From: Staphylococcus arlettae
GTDB lineage: Bacteria; Bacillota; Bacilli; Staphylococcales; Staphylococcaceae
DNA length: 64,000 nucleotides
NCBI RefSeq assembly: GCF_002902345.1
Contig: NZ_PPQB01000005.1
Location: 105,537-169,536, forward strand
Reading direction: 5' to 3'
Each line of letters starts with the position of its first letter. The first letter of the stretch is position 1. Under the pieces are notes generated by a model. It searched no databases. It was not told where the DNA came from and saw only the letters and a program-made list of their open reading frames with translations. Of this stretch, positions 29,018 to 38,681 are shown one piece after another. The position numbers and the translations under genes are program-made.

Positions 29018-29515
29018 CTAGTGTAACCAATTTCGTTTGAGTAACCCCATAACGTAACAGTCACTATATTGACCGCGAGTATAAAAATGTTCTTTTAAAG
29101 TACCTTCAATTTCAAAATTTTGACTGCTATAGATATGTACCGCTTTATCATTGGTAGTATCAACGAATAAATATATTTTGTTTAAGTTTAATACTAAAAA
29201 TGCATAATCAATAGCCATCTTAAACGCGGATTTTGCATAACCTTTACCATTGTATTGTGGATCTACTATGATTTGAATCTCACATGTACGATGTATAAAG
29301 TTAATTTCTACAAGTTCGACAACCCCGATGCGTTTAGAATCTTCTTCGATAATGAAACGACGTTCGGATTCATCTAAAATATGTTTTTGATACAAAGATT
29401 GTAATTCACTTAAAGATTGATAGGGTTCTTCAAACCAATAAGACATAATAGAATATTCATTGTTTAAATGATGGACAAATTTTAAATCAGTAGCTTCTAA
29501 TGCTCGGATAATCAT
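29018..29515 (-). CDS. speG: Spermidine/spermine N-acetyltransferase
   Basis: A 165-residue GNAT enzyme that detoxifies polyamines by N-acetylation. Resemblance to E. coli SpeG is strong and runs through the protein: MSYWFEEPYQS, LYQKHILDESERRF, VVELVEINFIHR, then QIIVDPQYNGKGYAKSA (acetyl-CoA loop, residues 81-97), AIDYAFLVLNLNKIYLFVD and KAVHIYSSQNFEIEG with the presumed catalytic Tyr near 129. The core genome of S. aureus is reported to lack speG and to acquire it on ACME, so a copy here points to another species. It is monocistronic, downstream of rpsD on the same strand with a terminator between. Confidence 0.92.
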   Translation of the reverse strand: MIIRALEATDLKFVHHLNNEYSIMSYWFEEPYQSLSELQSLYQKHILDESERRFIIEEDSKRIGVVELVEINFIHRTCEIQIIVDPQYNGKGYAKSAFKMAIDYAFLVLNLNKIYLFVDTTNDKAVHIYSSQNFEIEGTLKEHFYTRGQYSDCYVMGLLKRNWLH

Positions 29516-29560
29516 TTTCCCACTCCTTTCCTATATTTTATATAAAATTGGAAATAAAGT

Positions 29561-29600
29561 AAAAAAAACCAAGAAGTCTACTAAGAGATCTTCTTGGTTT
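29561..29600 (-). terminator. rpsD terminator
   Basis: AAACCAAGAAG (29566-29576) pairs with CTTCTTGGTTT (29590-29600). On the minus strand the hairpin is followed by an eight-T run. Confidence 0.9.
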
Positions 29601-29616
29601 AGTAACAATAAAGCTA

Positions 29617-30219
29617 TTATCTTGAGTAGTACTCAACGATAAGTTGTTCATTGATTTCAGCTGGTAATTCACTACGCTCAGGGATACGAACAAATTTACC
29701 TTGTAAGTTATCAGCGTCGAATTCTAAATAATCTGGTACGAAGTTATTAATTTCTACAGATTCAGCGATAATATCTAATTTTTGAGATTTTTCACGAATT
29801 GAAATTTCTTGACCAGGTTTTAAAGTGTATGAAGGGATGTCAACACGTTTGCCATCTACTTCAACGTGACCGTGGTTAACTAATTGACGTGCTTGACGAC
29901 GAGTACGAGCTAAACCTAAGCTATAAACAACAGCATCTAAACGAGCTGCTAATAATTGCATGAAGTTTTCACCGTGTACACCGTGTTGGTTACCAGCAAT
30001 TTCGAAAGTATTACGGAATTGTCTTTCAGTCATGCCATATAAGTAACGTAATTTTTGTTTCTCACGTAATTGTAAACCATATTCTGATAATTTTTTACGT
30101 TGGTTAGGACCATGTTGTCCTGGTGCGTAAGGACGTTTTTCTAATTCTTTACCAGTACCACTTAAAGAGATACCTAAACGACGAGATTTTTTCCAGTTTG
30201 AACCTCTGAATCGAGCCAT
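29617..30219 (-). CDS. rpsD: 30S ribosomal protein S4
   Basis: Primary 16S rRNA-binding protein that nucleates assembly of the 30S body. The 200 residues show the N-terminal [21 protein letters not shown] region, the [18 protein letters not shown] segment and the S4 RNA-binding domain (about 92-155, [26 protein letters not shown]). As in Bacillus it is a stand-alone gene away from the large ribosomal protein clusters and is preceded by a long structured leader, where S4 probably represses its own synthesis. GGAGG precedes the ATG on the minus strand. Confidence 0.98.
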   Translation of the reverse strand: MARFRGSNWKKSRRLGISLSGTGKELEKRPYAPGQHGPNQRKKLSEYGLQLREKQKLRYLYGMTERQFRNTFEIAGNQHGVHGENFMQLLAARLDAVVYSLGLARTRRQARQLVNHGHVEVDGKRVDIPSYTLKPGQEISIREKSQKLDIIAESVEINNFVPDYLEFDADNLQGKFVRIPERSELPAEINEQLIVEYYSR

Positions 30220-30399
30220 ATTAAGACTCCTCCTTTTTCTTTTTTGTAGTTATGAAAAAACAAAAAAGAGTGTTACATGCTTATTTGGATATATTATTTT
30301 ATGTGTCTTCACCTCATAGCGCTGGTTACGCGACACGTCCTCGTTGGGAATAACATAGAGCCAACTAATATGTAACTGCTACTTTCGTTTATTCACACA
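30220..30399 (-). ncRNA. Candidate S4 autoregulatory leader of rpsD
   Basis: The untranslated leader of about 180 nt folds into nested helices (plus-strand coordinates): GTTACAT (30272-30278) with ATGTAAC (30370-30376) closes the domain, GTGTC (30303-30307) pairs with GACAC (30332-30336), and GTTGG (30343-30347) pairs with CCAAC (30361-30365). In B. subtilis rpsD is repressed by S4 acting on its own leader; that role is inferred here. Confidence 0.6.
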
Positions 30400-30405
30400 A
30401 AGTTC

Positions 30406-30433
30406 ATTGTAACATCATATTACGAAGTGTCAA
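30406..30433 (-). promoter_or_regulatory. rpsD promoter
   Basis: Read on the minus strand: TTGACA (30433-30428), 16-base spacer, TACAAT (30411-30406). Start near 30399. Confidence 0.82.
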
Positions 30434-30464
30434 TACTTTCTTCTCAGAAATTGAAAGTAATTGA

Positions 30465-30929
30465 TTAGTTTAGTTGTTCTTCTATAATTTTAACCATTTC
30501 TTCAAGTTCGATTTTATCATCAGCAGTAAAACGATTATGAATTGGTGCATCTATATCAAGCACACCAATAACTTTCCCATTTTGATGTATAGGTACAACG
30601 ATTTCAGATTTACTGTTTGCATCACAGGCAATATGACCTGGGAAGGCATTTACATCTGCTACTACTTGTGTTTGATTTTCAGCAACGGCTGTACCACAAA
30701 CACCACTTCCAACCGCTATATGTACACATGCCGGATGGCCTTGAAATGGTCCTAAAATCAATTCATCTTGCTCCATTAAGTAAAAACCTACCCAATTGAC
30801 TTGATCTAAATTATCATTGATTAATGCAGAGGCATTGCTTAAGATAGCAATTAAGTTATGCTCATCTTCAATTAACGATTTAAGTTGTTTTTGAGCCATA
30901 TTGTAATTTGTTTGTTTTATTTCTACCAT
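30465..30929 (-). CDS. GAF-domain free methionine-(R)-sulfoxide reductase
   Basis: A 154-residue single GAF-domain protein of the fRMsr/YtsP family, which reduces free L-methionine-(R)-sulfoxide. The three conserved cysteines are all present: Cys68 in GHPACVHI, Cys78 in GSGVCGTA and Cys102 in GHIACDANSKSE. IVVPIHQNGKVIGVLDIDAP is the typical C-terminal strand-loop. It is cytosolic and probably helps repair oxidative damage. The gene ends just upstream of the rpsD promoter and is divergent from ezrA, an arrangement conserved in staphylococci. Confidence 0.92.
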   Translation of the reverse strand: MVEIKQTNYNMAQKQLKSLIEDEHNLIAILSNASALINDNLDQVNWVGFYLMEQDELILGPFQGHPACVHIAVGSGVCGTAVAENQTQVVADVNAFPGHIACDANSKSEIVVPIHQNGKVIGVLDIDAPIHNRFTADDKIELEEMVKIIEEQLN

Positions 30930-31085
30930 ATTTTATAAACCTCGCTTCAAATATTGTGAATAATATAATGACAAATGGTATAGTAAGTAATTAAAAGATT
31001 CAAGTGCTTGAACTTGGAATAATGTGTTTTTTGGTAGGTAAGTTGAAAAATGTAAAATTAATCTGCAAATTTAACTGATTTCTAT

Positions 31086-31114
31086 TTTAATGTCAAACCA
31101 AATTACGTTATAAT
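31086..31114 (+). promoter_or_regulatory. Possible ezrA promoter
   Basis: TATAAT (31109-31114) with a weak -35, TTTAAT (31086-31091), at 17-base spacing. Confidence 0.45.
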
Positions 31115-31143
31115 TGAAATGATAAAATAGGAGGAGAAAATAT

Positions 31144-32844
31144 ATGGCACTATATATTATTTTAGCAATTATTGTCATTATACTGATAATAATCGGTGTA
31201 TTATTCTATATGCGTTCAAATAAAAGCCACATCATTGAAAAAGCTGAAGAACGAAAATTAAAAGTAGAGCAATTACCTTATAATGAGAGTTTATCAAAAC
31301 TATCAGATTTAAAATTAACAGGTGAAACAAAAAGTACATATGACGACTTAAAGGCATCATCACAACAAAGTAATAACCAATACCTCGCACCAGTAGATGA
31401 GAAAATTCATAATGCTGAAGGTTTACTTGGCAAATTTAAATTTGCTCAAGCTCAATCAGAAATTGATGAAGCGCATGAGTTAATGGATCAATATGAGCAA
31501 AATTATGAAAAAACTAATACGCAAGTAGATGAAATTGTAAACATACATAAGAAAAGTGATAAATTGTATGAAGAATGCAAGAATGATTATCGTGAAATGA
31601 AACGAGATGTACTTGCGAATAGACATCAATTTGGCGAGGCTGCAACACCTTTAGAAAATGAAATCGAGTCTTTTGAACCTGAAATGCAAACGTATGAGAC
31701 GATGAAAGAAGAAGGTAATTATAACCAAGCATATCAACATATCAATACATTACATGAAGATATGAACTTCTTGAAAAAGGATATGTCAGAAATTCCTGAT
31801 TTAATTCGTGAAGCACAAAAAGAATTACCGGGACAATTCCAAGATTTGAAATATGGTTGTAGAGATTTAAAAGTTGAAGGTTATGATTTAGATCATGTTA
31901 AAATCGATAGTTCTTTACAAACATTGAAAACGGAATTAAGTTTTGTTGAGCCAATGATTAGTCGTTTAGAGTTAGATGAAGCTAATGAAAAATTAATCAG
32001 TATTAACGATCGTTTAGATGAAATGTATGATTTGATTGAACATGAAGTGAAAGCAAAAAATACAGTTGAAGAAACAAAAGAAACGATTACTGATAATTTA
32101 TTCAGAGCGAAAGATATGAACTATACGATTCAAACTGAAATTGATTATGTGCGTGAAAACTACTATATCAATGAAAGTGATGTTCAAAACATAAGACAAT
32201 TTGAAAATGAAATCCAAAATTTAATTACAGTATATGATGATATTTTACGTGAAACTTCAAAATCAGCAGTTCGATATAGTGAAGTTGAAGACAATTTGAA
32301 ATATATTGAAGAACACGTAACTGTTATTAATGACAAACAAGAGAAACTACAAAATCATTTAATTCAACTACGAGAAGATGAAGCGGAAGCAGAAGATAAT
32401 ATCCTTCGTATACAAAGCAAAAAAGAAGAAGTTTATAGAAAATTATTAGCTTCCAACTTGCCAAGTGTACCAGAACGCTTCATTATTATGAAAAATGAAA
32501 TTGACAATGAAGTTCGTGAAGTAAATGATAAATTTGAATCACGACCAATTCACGTCAAACACTTGAAAGACAAAGTGTCTAAAGTAGTATTACAAATGAA
32601 CAAATTTGAAGATGAAGCTACTGATGTGCTCGTAAACGCAGTATATGCAGAAAGACTTATTCAATATGGTAATCGTTATAGAAAAGATTATTCTAACGTT
32701 GATAAAAGCTTAAATGAAGCAGAACGTTTATTTAAAAACAATAGATATAAACGCTCAATCGAAATTGCTGAGCAAGCACTAGAAAGTGTTGAGCCGGGAA
32801 TTACACAACAAATTGAAGATAATGTTACTAAAGAAAGTGTTTAA
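31144..32844 (+). CDS. ezrA: Septation ring formation regulator EzrA
   Basis: EzrA is a membrane-anchored regulator of FtsZ rings and a scaffold for division and wall-synthesis proteins. The 566 residues begin with a membrane segment (about 2-23, extracellular N-terminus) and continue as long antiparallel coiled coils of spectrin-like repeats, rich in E, K, D and L with heptads throughout. Staphylococcal landmarks are [20 protein letters not shown] and [20 protein letters not shown] near the C-terminus, which corresponds to the QNR patch region of Bacillus EzrA. GGAGGAG precedes the ATG. A long hairpin downstream separates it from nifZ. Confidence 0.96.
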   Translation: MALYIILAIIVIILIIIGVLFYMRSNKSHIIEKAEERKLKVEQLPYNESLSKLSDLKLTGETKSTYDDLKASSQQSNNQYLAPVDEKIHNAEGLLGKFKFAQAQSEIDEAHELMDQYEQNYEKTNTQVDEIVNIHKKSDKLYEECKNDYREMKRDVLANRHQFGEAATPLENEIESFEPEMQTYETMKEEGNYNQAYQHINTLHEDMNFLKKDMSEIPDLIREAQKELPGQFQDLKYGCRDLKVEGYDLDHVKIDSSLQTLKTELSFVEPMISRLELDEANEKLISINDRLDEMYDLIEHEVKAKNTVEETKETITDNLFRAKDMNYTIQTEIDYVRENYYINESDVQNIRQFENEIQNLITVYDDILRETSKSAVRYSEVEDNLKYIEEHVTVINDKQEKLQNHLIQLREDEAEAEDNILRIQSKKEEVYRKLLASNLPSVPERFIIMKNEIDNEVREVNDKFESRPIHVKHLKDKVSKVVLQMNKFEDEATDVLVNAVYAERLIQYGNRYRKDYSNVDKSLNEAERLFKNNRYKRSIEIAEQALESVEPGITQQIEDNVTKESV

Positions 32845-32920
32845 TCGTTAGTTAAACATTAGCTAACAATTTAGTTGTAAAACCGCCAAAAAATATGCTA
32901 TTTGATATTGTATAGAACTA

Positions 32921-32990
32921 AGGTGAGAGTGAGATATGACCTCAAATTAAAATTATTTGAGGTCATTCTTACTCTCATCTTTCATTTTTG
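32921..32990 (+). terminator. Long hairpin terminator after ezrA
   Basis: Arms 32921-32947 and 32954-32980 pair over about 23 of 26 positions with a small internal mismatch, around a 6-base loop; TTCATTTTT follows. The rest of the 262-base gap to nifZ is AT-rich and shows only two TATAAT-like boxes. Confidence 0.85.
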
Positions 32991-33106
32991 TCAAAAAATA
33001 GTATAATGCTTTAGTAGATTATAATACGAAATGCACTATTAATAATTAAGTCATTGATATATCTAACATGTATATGAAATATGAAGGAAACTAAAGGAGT
33101 GTCAAA

Positions 33107-34243
33107 ATGATTTACCTAGATAACGCGGCGACTACTAAACCTAACCAAGATGTGTTAGATACATTTGTGAAGGTGAATCAAAGCTTATATTTTAACCCTA
33201 ATAGTCCTCATAAAGCAGGATTACAAGCAGAACAACTATTACAACAAACGAAACGTGAAATAAAGGAGTTATTGCAGTTAAATAATGCTTTTGAAGTGTT
33301 GTTTACTAGTGGTGCGACAGAATCAAATAATATTGCATTACAAGGTATTGCACGTAAGAAAAAAGCGTTTGCTCCAGAAATTATTACCTCAGTACTTGAA
33401 CATCCATCAGTATTAGAAGTTGTCAGAGCTTTAGCAGACGAAGGTTTTTGTGTGAAGTATGTAAACATTACTGCTGAAGGGCAAGTAGATGTAAACCATT
33501 TAGCTTCAATGATGTCTGATAGGGTTGGTTTGGTTACATGTATGCACGTAAATAATATCATGGGACAAATACAACCCATCCCAGAAATTGCAGAAATAGT
33601 GTCACAGTATCCAAAGGCACATTTTCATGTTGATGCAGTGCAAGCAATTGGTAAAATACCATTATATTTTAATCAAGTAGATAGTATTAGCCTGAGTGGT
33701 CATAAATTTAATGGTTTGAAAGGCCAAGGAGTACTATTTGTTAGAAATATACATCAACTCGCTCCAATAATGTATGGTGGCGGACAAGAATTCGGTATTC
33801 GTAGTGGTACAGTCAATCTACCAACGAATATTGCCATAGTAAAAGCAATGAAATCAGCTGTATTAAATCAAGCATCAACATTTAATATGCTACAAACATT
33901 AAAAACACAATTGATTTCATTTATAGAAGAGTTTCAAGGTGTTTATTTGAATTCTCCGGAAGGTAGTTCTCCTCACATAATTAATATTGCTTTCCCGGGA
34001 GTTAAAGGAGAAGTATTGGTTAATGCCTTTTCCAAGTATGATGTTATGCTGTCGACGACGAGTGCATGTTCGTCCAAAAAAGCGAGCTTAAATGAAGTAT
34101 TACTAGCTATGGGAATAACTGAAAAACGAATTGAAGGTAGTATCCGTCTTTCATTAGGCAGTCATACGACAGTTGAAGATATTGAAGATTTTAAAGCGCA
34201 ATTTATAAAAGTGTATGAAGAAATTAAGGAGTTGTTAAAATGA
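33107..34243 (+). CDS. nifZ: Cysteine desulfurase, NifS/NifZ type
   Basis: A 378-residue PLP enzyme that takes sulfur from cysteine as a protein persulfide. [10 protein letters not shown] opens the protein, the PLP lysine is Lys200 in [14 protein letters not shown], and the persulfide cysteine is Cys321 in [11 protein letters not shown]. The stop overlaps the thiI start (ATGA at 34240-34243), so the two are coupled. In B. subtilis NifZ is the dedicated sulfur donor to ThiI for 4-thiouridine in tRNA, which is the likely role here. AAAGGAG precedes the ATG. Confidence 0.93.
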   Translation: MIYLDNAATTKPNQDVLDTFVKVNQSLYFNPNSPHKAGLQAEQLLQQTKREIKELLQLNNAFEVLFTSGATESNNIALQGIARKKKAFAPEIITSVLEHPSVLEVVRALADEGFCVKYVNITAEGQVDVNHLASMMSDRVGLVTCMHVNNIMGQIQPIPEIAEIVSQYPKAHFHVDAVQAIGKIPLYFNQVDSISLSGHKFNGLKGQGVLFVRNIHQLAPIMYGGGQEFGIRSGTVNLPTNIAIVKAMKSAVLNQASTFNMLQTLKTQLISFIEEFQGVYLNSPEGSSPHIINIAFPGVKGEVLVNAFSKYDVMLSTTSACSSKKASLNEVLLAMGITEKRIEGSIRLSLGSHTTVEDIEDFKAQFIKVYEEIKELLK

Positions 34244-35463
34244 TATACGATCATATTTTAGTAAGGTATGGTGAGTTAACGTTAAAGGGTGCCAACCGCA
34301 AAGTATTTGTAAGTCAATTACGCAGTAATGTGAAACGTGCCTTAATGCCGTTACAGGGTTATAAAGTCAAAGCAAATAGAGATAGAATGTATATTGAATT
34401 AGATGACAATGCTGAGATAGAAGAAATTATGGAACGATTGAGCCATGTGTTTGGCATCCATTCAATAAGTCCAGTACTGAAAATAGATAAAACAATAGAA
34501 GCTATTAATGCGCAAGCGATTCAATTTGCCCAAAGTTATAATGCCGGTGAAACATTTAAAATTGACGTAAAACGTTCGGATAAACAATTTCCGTATGATA
34601 CGTATCAATTACAAAAGGAAGTAGGCGGAGCTGTACTTAAAAATAATGAACAGGTTGTAGTAAATGTTAAAAATCCTGATCATGTTATTAAAGTAGAAGT
34701 GCGATTAGATGCAGTATATGTTTATGATCGTACAATATATGGTGCAGGTGGTTTGCCAGTTGGAACAGGTGGTAAAACGCTACTTATGTTATCTGGTGGG
34801 ATTGATTCACCTGTTGCAGGAATGGAAGTTATGCGCCGTGGCGTAACTATCGAAGCTATTCATTTTCATAGTCCACCATTCACGAGTGAAAAAGCAAAAG
34901 AAAAAGTTATTGAATTAACGCGTATTTTGTCACAACATGTTGGTCCAATTAAATTGCATATCGTGCCATTTACGGAATTACAAAAACAAGTAAATAAAGT
35001 AGTAAATGAACGCTATACAATGACATCAACACGTAGAATGATGATGCAAGTTGGGGATAAATTAGCGCATAAAATTGGAGCGCATGCTATTGTTAATGGT
35101 GAAAATCTAGGACAAGTGGCAAGTCAGACGCTAAAAAGTATGTATGCTATCAACCATGTAACTTCTACTCCGATACTAAGACCATTATTAACATTAGATA
35201 AAGAAGAAATTGTAACTAAAGCTAAAACAATCGGTACATTTGATATTTCAATTCAACCATTTGAAGATTGCTGTACTATTTTCACACCCAAAAATCCAAT
35301 TACCGAACCGGATTTAGAAAAAGTTGTGAATTATGAAAGTGCATATGATTTCACTGATATGATAGATCGCGCTGTTGATAATATTGAAACGTTGACAATT
35401 ACTAAAGATTATCAAAGTGAAAAAGATAAAGCTACGAGTGAATTAGCAGATGAATTGTTTTAA
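34240..35463 (+). CDS. thiI: tRNA 4-thiouridine synthase ThiI
   Basis: ThiI adenylates uridine 8 of tRNA and inserts sulfur to make 4-thiouridine. The 407 residues contain an N-terminal ferredoxin-like/THUMP region (about 1-165) and a PP-loop ATPase ([21 protein letters not shown], about 182-202). [11 protein letters not shown] lies near the C-terminus. There is no rhodanese extension like that of E. coli ThiI, matching the Gram-positive form, so sulfur handling depends on NifZ next door. It overlaps nifZ by 4 bases and is followed after 42 bases by a sulfite-exporter-family gene. Confidence 0.96.
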   Translation: MIYDHILVRYGELTLKGANRKVFVSQLRSNVKRALMPLQGYKVKANRDRMYIELDDNAEIEEIMERLSHVFGIHSISPVLKIDKTIEAINAQAIQFAQSYNAGETFKIDVKRSDKQFPYDTYQLQKEVGGAVLKNNEQVVVNVKNPDHVIKVEVRLDAVYVYDRTIYGAGGLPVGTGGKTLLMLSGGIDSPVAGMEVMRRGVTIEAIHFHSPPFTSEKAKEKVIELTRILSQHVGPIKLHIVPFTELQKQVNKVVNERYTMTSTRRMMMQVGDKLAHKIGAHAIVNGENLGQVASQTLKSMYAINHVTSTPILRPLLTLDKEEIVTKAKTIGTFDISIQPFEDCCTIFTPKNPITEPDLEKVVNYESAYDFTDMIDRAVDNIETLTITKDYQSEKDKATSELADELF

Positions 35464-35505
35464 ATAATACATTGAAATACGACTAGATAAAAAGGGGTTA
35501 AAACA

Positions 35506-36279
35506 ATGGTGGAATGGGATATATCACTTATACTGATAATTATTTTACTAGGATTTTTAGCGGCATTTATTGACGCAGTAGTTGGGGGAGGAGGTTTAAT
35601 ATCAATTCCAGCTTTATTAGCAATTGGTATGCCTCCAGCTGTTGCTTTAGGAACGAATAAATTAGCGAGTGTTTTTGGTTCAGCAACGAGTGCTTTTAGA
35701 TTTTTGCGTTCAGGTAAAGTAGATTTGGCAGTAGTTGCAAAGCTATTTCCATTTGTTTTTATCTTTTCGATTATTGGCGCTAGCCTCGCTACATTTTTGC
35801 CTGCTGAATTATTGAAGCCTATTGTGATTGTAGTTTTAACAATAGTTATGATTTATACTTTGATAAAAAAAGATTGGGGTAGTATACGCACGTATAGTAA
35901 ATTAACAGTGCCGAAAGCGATTATATTTACAGCCTTTATGAGTTTAATCGGTTTTTATGATGGCTTTTTAGGTGGCGGAACTGGCTCGTTTATGCTATTT
36001 GTATTATTGATGTTTGGTTTTGATTTTTTAAGCGCTGCTGGCAATGCTAAAGTATTAAATTTTGGTTCTAATTTAGGTGCGTTAGTATTATTTATTAGCT
36101 TAGGTCATGTAGATTATTTTTATGGTTTTATCATGGCAGCTAGTATGATTGTTGGTTCTTATATTGGTGCTATGTTTGCGATTAAAAAAGGTGTTGGGTA
36201 TGTTAAGGTGTTATTTGTTAGTGTCACTGCTATTTTAATTGTGAAAAGTGCTTATGATTATTTACAAAATATTTTATAA
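35506..36279 (+). CDS. TSUP/TauE-SafE family membrane permease
   Basis: A 257-residue integral membrane protein of the TSUP (DUF81) family, whose members export sulfite, sulfoacetate or other organic acids. About eight hydrophobic segments are visible. The two-repeat signatures are present: FIDAVVGGGGLISIPALLAIGMPP with ALGTNKLASVFGSATSAFRF in the first half, and FYDGFLGGGTGSFMLF with SAAGNAKVLNFGSNLGALVLF in the second. The substrate cannot be read from sequence, but its place after nifZ-thiI, with no terminator in between, hints at a sulfur compound. A long terminator follows. Confidence 0.9.
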   Translation: MVEWDISLILIIILLGFLAAFIDAVVGGGGLISIPALLAIGMPPAVALGTNKLASVFGSATSAFRFLRSGKVDLAVVAKLFPFVFIFSIIGASLATFLPAELLKPIVIVVLTIVMIYTLIKKDWGSIRTYSKLTVPKAIIFTAFMSLIGFYDGFLGGGTGSFMLFVLLMFGFDFLSAAGNAKVLNFGSNLGALVLFISLGHVDYFYGFIMAASMIVGSYIGAMFAIKKGVGYVKVLFVSVTAILIVKSAYDYLQNIL

Positions 36280-36291
36280 CAATCAAGTAAT

Positions 36292-36365
36292 ATAGAGGTT
36301 GTAGTATAAATTTACAGTATTGTATATGGCAAATACTGTAAATTTAACACTACCTCTATTTTTTG
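36292..36365 (+). terminator. Very long hairpin terminator
   Basis: Arms 36292-36320 and 36333-36359 pair over about 25 positions with one small offset, around a 12-base loop, and run into a T6 tract. Confidence 0.9.
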
Positions 36366-36440
36366 TGTTTTATTTATTATAGTATTGATAACAAGAAAGT
36401 ATTTATAGCAATAAATTTTAAATGGAATGGAGTGTGGAAG

Positions 36441-37430
36441 ATGTCCAAAAAAAGAATAGTTGCGATAATTTTAGCAGCAGTTATCGTTATAGGCGGTATT
36501 GTGATGAGCTCAATAGCAGCTGTAGTTGGATCATTTGTATCTGATTCAGCAGACATGAACTTAATGTCTGAAGAAGTAGAATCAGAAGGTGATAGTGCTA
36601 AACGTATTGCTCATTTAACATTGAATGGTCAAATTATGGAAGGTTCAGGTGGTGGCCTATTTTCTGGTGAAGAGGGCTATAATCATGATTTGTTTTTAAA
36701 AGAGCTAGATTCAGTAAAAGAGGATAATACGGTTAAAGGTGTATTATTAACTGTGAATACACCGGGTGGTGGCACATATCCTAGTGATGAAATTTATAAA
36801 AAAATTCAACAACTAAAGCAAAGTGGTAAAAAGGTATATGTACATATGGAAAGCATGGCTGCTTCAGGGGGCTACTATATCTCGGCACCAGCTGACAAAA
36901 TATATGCTGGACCTCAAACGATGACGGGATCTATAGGTGTTATAATGTCTAATATTGATTATTCTGAGTTACAAGAGAATTTAGGCATTAAAGAAAATGT
37001 TATTAAATCAGGTGCACACAAAGATATTATGAGTGGTTCTCGTGAGATGACGGACGAAGAGAAAGATATTATGCAATCCATGTTAGATGATAGTTTCGAT
37101 CGTTTTGTCAATATAGTAAAAGACGGTAGAAACATGTCAGAGGAGAAAGTCCGTAAACTTGCAGATGGACGTTTATATAGTGCACAACAAGCAGAAAAAA
37201 ATGGTTTGATTGACGACATAGCGTACGAAGATGAAACGATTAAAGCATTGAAAAAGGATATCAAAGCTAAAGATGCAGAAGTATTTAAATATAATGGACA
37301 GTCAGGTGTCTTTGGTTCTTTATATAGTGCTAAGACAGCAGCATCACAATTAAGTAATCAACTCGAAGATGTTAAAGCTATATTTACGAATAATACAGAT
37401 GCTCGTCCAATGTACTTGTATGAAGGGTAG
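36441..37430 (+). CDS. sppA: Signal peptide peptidase SppA
   Basis: A 329-residue membrane-bound serine protease that degrades cleaved signal peptides. One N-terminal membrane segment lies at about residues 4-26. The Ser/Lys dyad of the S49 family is present, with the serine in MESMAASGGYYIS and the lysine in KSGAHKDIMSGSREMT. LLTVNTPGGGTYPSDEIYKK and MTGSIGVIMSN complete the fold. The ATG at 36441, with GGAG 8 bases upstream, is chosen over an in-frame ATG at 36363, which lies in the terminator tail and adds an atypical leader. The RDD gene starts 11 bases after its stop and uses a ribosome-binding site that overlaps the sppA stop. Confidence 0.94.
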   Translation: MSKKRIVAIILAAVIVIGGIVMSSIAAVVGSFVSDSADMNLMSEEVESEGDSAKRIAHLTLNGQIMEGSGGGLFSGEEGYNHDLFLKELDSVKEDNTVKGVLLTVNTPGGGTYPSDEIYKKIQQLKQSGKKVYVHMESMAASGGYYISAPADKIYAGPQTMTGSIGVIMSNIDYSELQENLGIKENVIKSGAHKDIMSGSREMTDEEKDIMQSMLDDSFDRFVNIVKDGRNMSEEKVRKLADGRLYSAQQAEKNGLIDDIAYEDETIKALKKDIKAKDAEVFKYNGQSGVFGSLYSAKTAASQLSNQLEDVKAIFTNNTDARPMYLYEG

Positions 37431-37440
37431 GTGATAAGTA

Positions 37441-38016
37441 ATGATGAATGACGACTCAAACTACAACAGACAATATAATGAGGATGAAACAACAGCTCGC
37501 CCAACTATGAATAATGAAAACAATGACAATACACCAAAGACTGATGATTTAGTGCATAAACAAATAATGAAGGTGATATATGCGGGATTTGGCATACGTT
37601 TTGTCAGCTTTATAATTGATTTACTTATCTTATTTGGTATTCATAGTTTATTATTAAAACCTATATTTGCCTTTGCACAAATTGATAAACAGAAATTATG
37701 GATTGATTATTTTAGTGTAGCTCATTTATTGGACGCCCTAATATTTTATTTATACTTTGTATTAATGACGAAATTCTTCAGACAAACGTTGGGTAAAATG
37801 ATTTGTAATATTCGGGTAGAACGTGATGATAGATTAGCGTTAACATGGAAAGATGTGCTATTTCGTGAATGGATAGGTCGCATCATTAGTGGTACTTTCG
37901 GTAACTTACCTTATTTAGTTACCTTGTTCACAGTGAAGCATAAAGGAATACACGATTACTTTGCAGATACTGTTGTTATACGTAATAAATATGCATATTT
38001 ATATTACAAAAAGTAA
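37441..38016 (+). CDS. RDD family membrane protein
   Basis: A 191-residue membrane protein. A hydrophilic N-rich tail of about 45 residues precedes an RDD domain with three to four hydrophobic segments. The family Arg and Asp are seen in GIRFVSFIIDLLILFG and the TLGKMICNIRVERDDR motif is present; HKGIHDYFADTVVI ends the domain. RDD proteins are probable transport or cation-homeostasis proteins, but this one's role is unknown. Its ribosome-binding site AGGTGA overlaps the sppA stop, so the two are one operon, and sppA-yteJ (RDD) pairing is also known in Bacillus. Confidence 0.88.
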   Translation: MMNDDSNYNRQYNEDETTARPTMNNENNDNTPKTDDLVHKQIMKVIYAGFGIRFVSFIIDLLILFGIHSLLLKPIFAFAQIDKQKLWIDYFSVAHLLDALIFYLYFVLMTKFFRQTLGKMICNIRVERDDRLALTWKDVLFREWIGRIISGTFGNLPYLVTLFTVKHKGIHDYFADTVVIRNKYAYLYYKK

Positions 38017-38044
38017 ATATAGTGATTTTGCTAAGATGTAATAT

Positions 38045-38073
38045 TTTATTTCTAACAGCTAAACCGTTATAAT
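38045..38073 (+). promoter_or_regulatory. Possible tpx promoter
   Basis: TTTATT (38045-38050), 17-base spacer, TATAAT (38068-38073). Confidence 0.45.
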
Positions 38074-38106
38074 TTCTATGGAAGCATATATTTAGGAGGG
38101 TCAACA

Positions 38107-38601
38107 ATGACACAAATAACTTTTAAACAAGAGCCAGTGACATTACTAGGCGAACAAGTTAAAGAAGGACAAGAAGCACCAGACTTTACAGTGTTAGATA
38201 ATTCAACGGCTGAAGTTACATTATCAACATATGAAGGTCAAAAGAAATTAATAAGTGTTGTACCATCAATTGATACTGGCGTGTGCGATCAACAAACACG
38301 TAAATTTAATGAAGAAGCAAGTCAAGAAGACGGCGTTGTGTTAACTATCTCAGCAGACTTACCATTTGCACAAAAAAGATGGTGCGCTTCAAATGGTTTA
38401 GATAATGTTATTACACTAAGTGACCATAAAGATTTATCATTTGGTAAAAACTATGGTGTTGTTATGGAAGGTTTACGTTTATTAGCACGTTCAGTTTTTG
38501 TTTTAGATAAAAATGATAAAGTAATATATACAGAAATAGTATCAGAAGGCACTGATTTCCCAGATTTTGAAAAAGCCTTAGAAGCATATAGAAGTATTTA
38601 A
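38107..38601 (+). CDS. tpx: Thiol peroxidase, atypical 2-Cys peroxiredoxin
   Basis: Tpx reduces peroxides using thioredoxin. The 164 residues carry the peroxidatic Cys60 ([12 protein letters not shown], with the conserved TxxC-type surroundings) and the resolving Cys93 ([14 protein letters not shown]), and [23 protein letters not shown] is characteristic of Tpx. Length is normal. GGAGG precedes the ATG. The gene stands alone between the sppA-RDD operon and a composite terminator/promoter. Confidence 0.97.
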   Translation: MTQITFKQEPVTLLGEQVKEGQEAPDFTVLDNSTAEVTLSTYEGQKKLISVVPSIDTGVCDQQTRKFNEEASQEDGVVLTISADLPFAQKRWCASNGLDNVITLSDHKDLSFGKNYGVVMEGLRLLARSVFVLDKNDKVIYTEIVSEGTDFPDFEKALEAYRSI

Positions 38602-38652
38602 TTTTAGTAAAATAAATATATTGGTAATGTCATCATACTACAAACAGTATCG

Positions 38653-38681
38653 TTGACATTGTAAATGAAACTGTTCATAAT
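38653..38681 (+). promoter_or_regulatory. Promoter of the methyltransferase-ackA unit, nested in the tpx terminator
   Basis: TTGACA (38653-38658), 17-base spacer, CATAAT (38676-38681); start near 38688. The -10 box lies inside the left arm of the terminator. Confidence 0.75.

Noticed and set aside
36363..36440. Upstream start for sppA at 36363
   Set aside because: It begins in the tail of a terminator and lacks a ribosome-binding site; the added residues do not resemble SppA.
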